Shown piece by piece: positions 20,377-24,026 of a stretch of DNA of 24,026 nt. How positions within the stretch are numbered: the stretch's first letter is position 1; every line of letters starts with the position of its first letter. This stretch comes from Clostridiales bacterium (lineage in GTDB: Bacteria; Bacillota; Clostridia; Oscillospirales; Oscillospiraceae). The stretch covers positions 1 through 24,026 of the forward strand of contig SFLE01000022.1 in the NCBI GenBank assembly GCA_004553495.1. The letters are read 5' to 3'. The position numbers were made by a program, and so were the translations under genes. Under the pieces are notes generated by a model, which made no database searches, was not told the DNA's origin, and saw only the letters and a list, made by a program, of their open reading frames with translations.

Positions 20377-21333
20377 ATGAAGAGAATAGCAGCATTTATT
20401 CTGTGTCTGTGCATGGTGTTTGCGCTGTGCGCCTGCGACAATGCCGAGCCGCAGCCCACCGCCGAGCCTACGGACACATATACGCCCGTGAGCTTCACCA
20501 ACAACGGCAAGAAAACGACCGTTTCATCGCTGCCGGAAAAGGTGATAACCGCGGGTCCGAACTGCACCGAAGCATTCTGCGCGCTGGGTCTTAACGAGCT
20601 CGTTATCGGCAAGTGCATGGAAAACCACTCGCTCGGCGCACCGGCGGAATACAAGGACGCTATCGATGCCATTCCCACCCTCAGCGTGGGCTACCCCACC
20701 GCGCAGCAGATAATCGACTCCGGCTGCGATTTTATCTATGCAAACAGCTGGATATTCGACGATGACCTCACTATAGCCCAGCTCGAAAAGGCTGGCATAA
20801 CCGTTTATGTCAGCGAGGCGACCGATATAGACGGCATATACAAAGAACTGCACGATATTGCGAAGATATTCCTCGTTGACAGCGCCGAGACCGTTGTAAG
20901 CGGACTGAACGAGCGCATCGACGCTGTGAGCGCCAAAATAGTCGGCGACATCACCGAGCCCAAAAAGGTGTTCGTTCTTGACAGCTTCATCGGCGATGAG
21001 CTCTACACCGCGGGCGGTACGAACATCGAGTCTGCATATATAACGGCAGCAGGCGGCGCGAATGTTTTCTCCGAGCTCGGCAAGGCGTGGGACGCGGTCG
21101 AGGTATCCGCACTCGTTGAGGCCGACCCCGAGTATATCATTATCCATGACTACTCCGGTTCGGATTACGACGGCAAGGTCGCCGCGCTCAAGGCACACCC
21201 CGTGCTCAGCCAGCTCAGCGCCGTGCAGAACGAGAACTTTATCCGCTTGTCCCTTGAGAACGCCTTCCCCTCCATCCGCTGCGCCGACACTGTAGAAACC
21301 ATAGCTCAGGCGCTGTATCCGGATAATTTCTGA
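20377..21333 (+). CDS. ABC transporter substrate-binding lipoprotein (Fe-siderophore/cobalamin type)
   Basis: A 318-aa lipoprotein. The signal M-K-R-I-A-A-F-I-L-C leads to L-C-A-C with the lipid Cys at residue 20, followed by a Pro/Thr-rich linker. The mature part has the FhuD/BtuF-like fold: V-I-T-A-G-P-N-C-T-E at its start, the long connecting helix, and a C-terminal A-G-G-A-N-V-F-S-E. Such proteins bind iron chelates, haem or corrinoids outside the cell and pass them to an ABC importer. No permease or ATPase gene lies next to it; the following gene is greA on the other strand. ATG at 20377 is chosen because AAAGGAGAT precedes it. Confidence 0.88.
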   Translation: MKRIAAFILCLCMVFALCACDNAEPQPTAEPTDTYTPVSFTNNGKKTTVSSLPEKVITAGPNCTEAFCALGLNELVIGKCMENHSLGAPAEYKDAIDAIPTLSVGYPTAQQIIDSGCDFIYANSWIFDDDLTIAQLEKAGITVYVSEATDIDGIYKELHDIAKIFLVDSAETVVSGLNERIDAVSAKIVGDITEPKKVFVLDSFIGDELYTAGGTNIESAYITAAGGANVFSELGKAWDAVEVSALVEADPEYIIIHDYSGSDYDGKVAALKAHPVLSQLSAVQNENFIRLSLENAFPSIRCADTVETIAQALYPDNF

Positions 21334-21354
21334 TACGGTCTCTGATTTGATATG

Positions 21355-21385
21355 AAAAAAAGCACCCCTCACAGGGTGCTTTTTT
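21355..21385. terminator. Terminator between binding-protein gene and greA
   Basis: GCACCC (21362-21367) pairs with GGGTGC (21374-21379), with a run of As before it and six Ts after it. It can act on both converging genes. Confidence 0.88.
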
Positions 21386-21888
21386 CAATATTGAAGTATG
21401 GGAGCGGAGCCGTCGTCGGTGGATTTGGTGATGCTTTTTATGACCGCCTCATAGCTGTAGTTATCGTTAACATACACCGTGATGTGGTCGCCGGCTTTTT
21501 TACCAAGCACCGCTTTTCCGAACGGCGACTCGCGGCTTATAAGCCCCTTGAGGGGGTCTGTTCGGATGGTGGTCACGACCTGAATGACATTCGTCTCATC
21601 GTCCTCGGGAATGTATATCTCCACCTTGTCGTACAGTCCGACCTCGTCGGCGGCAGAGTCGGAGGCGATGATGTGCGCCGACTTTATCATGCTTTCGAGA
21701 TAACGGATGCGGCTGGCATTGCGGTTTTTAGCGCGCTTTGCCTCTTTGTATTCAAAGTTCTCGCTCAGGTCGCCGAAGGCGCGGGTGCGCTTGACCTCTT
21801 CTATAAGCTCCGGCATCAGCTCGAGCCGTCTGTGGTCAAGCTCTGCCTGCATTTTTGCAATATCCTGTTTCGTCAGATCGTCATGCAT
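21385..21888 (-). CDS. greA: Transcription elongation factor, GreA/GreB family
   Basis: A 167-aa protein that rescues stalled RNA polymerase by stimulating transcript cleavage. The N-terminal coiled coil carries the acidic tip G-D-L-S-E-N-F-E-Y (near residue 39), which reaches into the polymerase. The C-terminal FKBP-like domain follows, with S-P-F-G-K-A-V-L-G-K-K-A-G-D near residue 122. Length is near the usual 155-160. ATG at 21888 follows AGAGGA. It is downstream of rplQ on the same strand, with a hairpin between, so it may be partly separate from the ribosomal operon. Confidence 0.93.
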   Translation of the reverse strand: MHDDLTKQDIAKMQAELDHRRLELMPELIEEVKRTRAFGDLSENFEYKEAKRAKNRNASRIRYLESMIKSAHIIASDSAADEVGLYDKVEIYIPEDDETNVIQVVTTIRTDPLKGLISRESPFGKAVLGKKAGDHITVYVNDNYSYEAVIKSITKSTDDGSAPILQY

Positions 21889-21910
21889 AATTAATCCTCT
21901 AACGCTGAAA

Positions 21911-21935
21911 GCACCCCGAAAAACGGGGTGCTTTT
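21911..21935. terminator. Hairpin terminator between rplQ and greA
   Basis: GCACCCCG (21911-21918) pairs with CGGGGTGC (21924-21931) around AAAAA. On the minus strand, the direction of rplQ, only three Ts follow, so it may be a partial terminator (attenuator) that lets some transcripts read into greA. Confidence 0.75.
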
Positions 21936-21953
21936 ACTTTGTTTATATGCTGA

Positions 21954-22295
21954 TCAGACCAGCTCGATGACTGCCATCTCGGCTGCGTCGCCGCGACGGG
22001 GTCCGATGCGGGTGATGCGGGTGTAGCCGCCGTTGCGGTCGGCATACTTTTCGCTCAGCTGATCGAAGGTCTTCTTTGCAACATCTTCACGAGTGATGAA
22101 TGCAAGTGCCTGACGGTATGCAGCCAGATCCTTCTTCTTGCCAAGGCTTATCATTTTCTCGGCCATGGGAGCGATCTCTTTTGCGCGGGTGACGGTGGTC
22201 TCCATGCGACCCTTGTCGAGCAGATCGGTGACCTGCTGACGGAGCATCGCCATGCGCTGATCGGTCGGTTTGCCGAGCTTTCTTGTTCCGGGCAT
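21954..22295 (-). CDS. rplQ: 50S ribosomal protein L17
   Basis: A 113-aa protein of normal bacterial length. It opens M-P-G-T-R-K-L-G-K-P-T-D-Q-R and ends with G-G-Y-T-R-I-T-R-I-G-P-R-R-G-D-A-A-E-M-A, both typical of L17. It binds 23S rRNA near the exit of the peptide tunnel. The gene follows rpoA by 24 nt, with AAGGAGG before its start, as in most bacteria. Confidence 0.98.
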   Translation of the reverse strand: MPGTRKLGKPTDQRMAMLRQQVTDLLDKGRMETTVTRAKEIAPMAEKMISLGKKKDLAAYRQALAFITREDVAKKTFDQLSEKYADRNGGYTRITRIGPRRGDAAEMAVIELV

Positions 22296-22319
22296 TTCGG
22301 TGTTTCCTCCTTGTTAGAG

Positions 22320-23270
22320 TTAGTTGTTATCCTCGTCGGCAAGCGACAGACCCATCATGGCGAGCTTATGCTCGACCTCTTCAAGGGACTTGCGTCCGAG
22401 GTTACGGACCTTTATCATCTCGTCCTGCGTTTTGGAGATAAGGTCCTCAACAGTGTTGATGTTTGCTCTTTTGAGGCAGTTGAAGCTTCTTACGGACAGA
22501 TCGAGCTCCTCGATGGTCATTTCGAGCACCTTGTCGCGCTGGGTCTCGGTCTTTTCGACAACGATCGGGCGATTGCCGACTGCGTCGGAGAGGCTGGTGA
22601 ACAGCGTGAAGTGGTCGCAAAGTATCTTTGCACCGAGAGAAACTGCATCACGCGCGGTGATGGTCTTGTCCGTCCACACCTCGATGGTTAGCTTGTCAAA
22701 GTCGGTCTGATTACCAACGCGGGTATTCTCGACAGTGTAATTGACCTTCAGAACGGGTGTGTAGATAGAATCAACGGGGATGGTCCCGATTGCGGTTTGG
22801 GCATTCTTATTCTTGTCAGCCGATACATAGCCCCTGCCGTGATCGAAGGTAAGCTCCATAGAGAGCGCACCGTCGGGTCCGAGAGTTGCAATGGGCTGCT
22901 CCGGATTGAGGATCTCGACCTCTGCGTCTGCCTTGATGTCGCCGGCGGTGACAACGCCTTCGCCGACAGCCTCGATGTAGACGGTTTTGGGCTCCTCGCT
23001 GTGGAGGCGTGCGATGATGCTCTTAATGTTAAGAACAATCTCGGTCACATCTTCCTTCACACCGGGGATGGTGGAGAACTCGTGCTGAACACCTGCGATC
23101 TTGATCGAGGTGACAGCCGTTCCGGGGAGTGAGGACAATAATACCCTGCGCAGAGAGTTACCAAGTGTCGTGCCGTAGCCGCGCTCCAACGGCTCGATAA
23201 TGTACTTGCCATAGGAGCTGTCAGTCGGAGTTTCAATACACTCTATACGCGGCTTTTCTATTTCGATCAT
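22320..23270 (-). CDS. rpoA: DNA-directed RNA polymerase subunit alpha
   Basis: A 316-aa protein. The N-terminal domain (about residues 1-230) forms the dimer on which polymerase assembles, with G-Y-G-T-T-L-G-N-S-L-R-R-V-L-L-S-S. A linker follows, then the C-terminal domain from about 250, with L-S-V-R-S-F-N-C-L-K-R-A-N-I and V-R-N-L-G-R-K-S-L-E-E-V, which contacts UP elements and activators. Length is normal. AAGGAGGG stands before the start. The 83-nt gap to rpsD shows no clear terminator or promoter. Confidence 0.98.
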   Translation of the reverse strand: MIEIEKPRIECIETPTDSSYGKYIIEPLERGYGTTLGNSLRRVLLSSLPGTAVTSIKIAGVQHEFSTIPGVKEDVTEIVLNIKSIIARLHSEEPKTVYIEAVGEGVVTAGDIKADAEVEILNPEQPIATLGPDGALSMELTFDHGRGYVSADKNKNAQTAIGTIPVDSIYTPVLKVNYTVENTRVGNQTDFDKLTIEVWTDKTITARDAVSLGAKILCDHFTLFTSLSDAVGNRPIVVEKTETQRDKVLEMTIEELDLSVRSFNCLKRANINTVEDLISKTQDEMIKVRNLGRKSLEEVEHKLAMMGLSLADEDNN

Positions 23271-23353
23271 ATTAAATATAACCCTCCTTATTAAGTTCGG
23301 CGCGTTACTTGCGCCCTGAGTTTTGTCAGCTTACCAATTTGAGGGTATCTGTA

Positions 23354-23977
23354 TTACTTGGAGTACAACTCGACGATGAGACGCTCCTCGATGGGGAGGT
23401 CGATGTCATCGCGTGCAGGCACTGCGACGACCTTTGCGATCATGTTGTTTGCATCGTACTCAAGCCACTTGGGTGCAGGACGGGAGCTGTTTGCCTCAAC
23501 ATTTGCCTTGATCTTTTCGAGACCGCGGCTGCTCTCTTTAAGAGTTACGACCATGCCGGGCTTTACCTGGTAGCTGGGGATGTTGACCTTGCGGCCGTTA
23601 ACGGTGAAGTGACCGTGGCTGACCATCTGGCGTGCCTCGGCGCGGCTCATTGCGAAGCCGAGACGGTACACGACATTGTCCAGACGGCACTCGAGGATGC
23701 TCAGGAGGTTTTCGCCGGTCTTGCCGGGACGACGCTCTGCCATCTCATAGTAGCTGCGGAACTGGCTCTCAAGAACGCCGTAGTATCTCTTTGCCTTCTG
23801 CTTCTCACGAAGCTGCATTCCGTACTCGGAGCTCTTGCTGCGGCCCTGACCATGCTGGCCGGGTGCATAGGATCTGTTCTCAAGCGCGCACTTGGTGTAG
23901 CAACGGTCGCCCTTCAGAAAGAGCTTCTGACCTTCTCTGCGGCACAGGCGGCAGACTGCTTCAGTATATCTTGCCAT
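23354..23977 (-). CDS. rpsD: 30S ribosomal protein S4 (zinc-binding form)
   Basis: A 207-aa protein that nucleates 30S assembly by binding 16S rRNA. The N-terminus holds four Cys (9, 12, 26 and 30) in a zinc-knuckle layout, so this is the Cys-rich form. The S4 RNA-binding domain lies near residues 95-155, with R-L-D-N-V-V-Y-R-L-G-F and H-G-H-F-T-V-N-G-R-K-V-N-I-P-S. Length is slightly above the usual 198-205. It lies between rpsK and rpoA. GAAGGAGGGA precedes the start. Confidence 0.98.
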   Translation of the reverse strand: MARYTEAVCRLCRREGQKLFLKGDRCYTKCALENRSYAPGQHGQGRSKSSEYGMQLREKQKAKRYYGVLESQFRSYYEMAERRPGKTGENLLSILECRLDNVVYRLGFAMSRAEARQMVSHGHFTVNGRKVNIPSYQVKPGMVVTLKESSRGLEKIKANVEANSSRPAPKWLEYDANNMIAKVVAVPARDDIDLPIEERLIVELYSK

Positions 23978-23996
23978 TTGTCTTTCCCTCCTTCAA

Positions 23997-24026
23997 TTAG
24001 ACACGACGACGCTTCGGAGGACGGCA
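23997..24026 (-). CDS. rpsK: 30S ribosomal protein S11, last nine codons (start outside window)
   Basis: Only the 3' end is present. The minus strand reads C-R-P-P-K-R-R-R-V and then TAA, the conserved C-terminus of S11. It lies 19 nt before rpsD, in the standard alpha-operon order. The call rests on this tail and on position. Confidence 0.88.
   Translation of the reverse strand, partial: CRPPKRRRV

Noticed and set aside
20524..21372. A 282-codon minus-strand ORF
   Set aside because: Antisense to the binding lipoprotein, which has a signal peptide, lipobox and ribosome site.

Overview
The window looks like a chromosomal piece of a spore-forming, Gram-positive member of Clostridia, probably an Oscillospirales/Ruminococcaceae-type gut bacterium. 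This is inferred from the rpsK-rpsD-rpoA-rplQ order, a zinc-type S4, a SpoVAC protein, an EFR1-type ferredoxin, strong GGAGG ribosome sites, Bacillota-style promoters and a short dispersed repeat of a kind common in that group. Most genes are GC-rich by eye; the first ~350 bases are visibly more AT-rich.

Layout. 1-1100: end of a YDY-repeat protein, an intact tRNA-Pro(TGG), a broken second tRNA-Pro with its promoter still in place, a 10-bp direct repeat, then a small unit made of a predicted RNA pseudoknot leader, a 37-codon ORF and a terminator. I read this as the edge of a mobile element or its scar. 1099-3709 (minus): typA, a nitrilase-family gene reduced to its two ends, and a GtrA-like gene. 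3850-5390 (plus): a 55-bp dispersed repeat, a 61-aa ORF, a variant peptide deformylase and an EFR1 ferredoxin. 5392-8382 (minus): murI, a DUF1934 gene and argS. 8514-9571 (plus): an unknown gene, spoVAC and a 47-aa basic peptide. 9596-11621 (minus): TetR regulator plus a two-gene ABC exporter, with a near-consensus promoter and two abutting palindromic operators. 11761-11937 (plus): a 58-aa single-span membrane protein.

11979-20036 (minus) is the most interesting block. One promoter appears to drive seven tightly packed genes: a membrane-anchored, Ig-repeat transglutaminase-like protein, a DltA-like amino-acid adenylating enzyme, a carrier protein, an AlgI-type MBOAT acyltransferase, an SGNH-like protein with Cys in place of the usual Ser, a lipoprotein and a Sel1-repeat protein. 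The MBOAT ends in F-x-Y-x-x-F, the motif found at the C-terminus of DltX, so the MBOAT may carry the DltX function itself. The set looks like a Dlt-like pathway that activates a small (amino) acid, loads it on a carrier and moves it across the membrane to an envelope acceptor.

20181-21333 (plus): second copy of the repeat, a possibly structured leader and an orphan Fe/cobalamin-type binding lipoprotein. 21385-24026 (minus): the end of the ribosomal alpha operon (rpsK, rpsD, rpoA, rplQ) and then greA.
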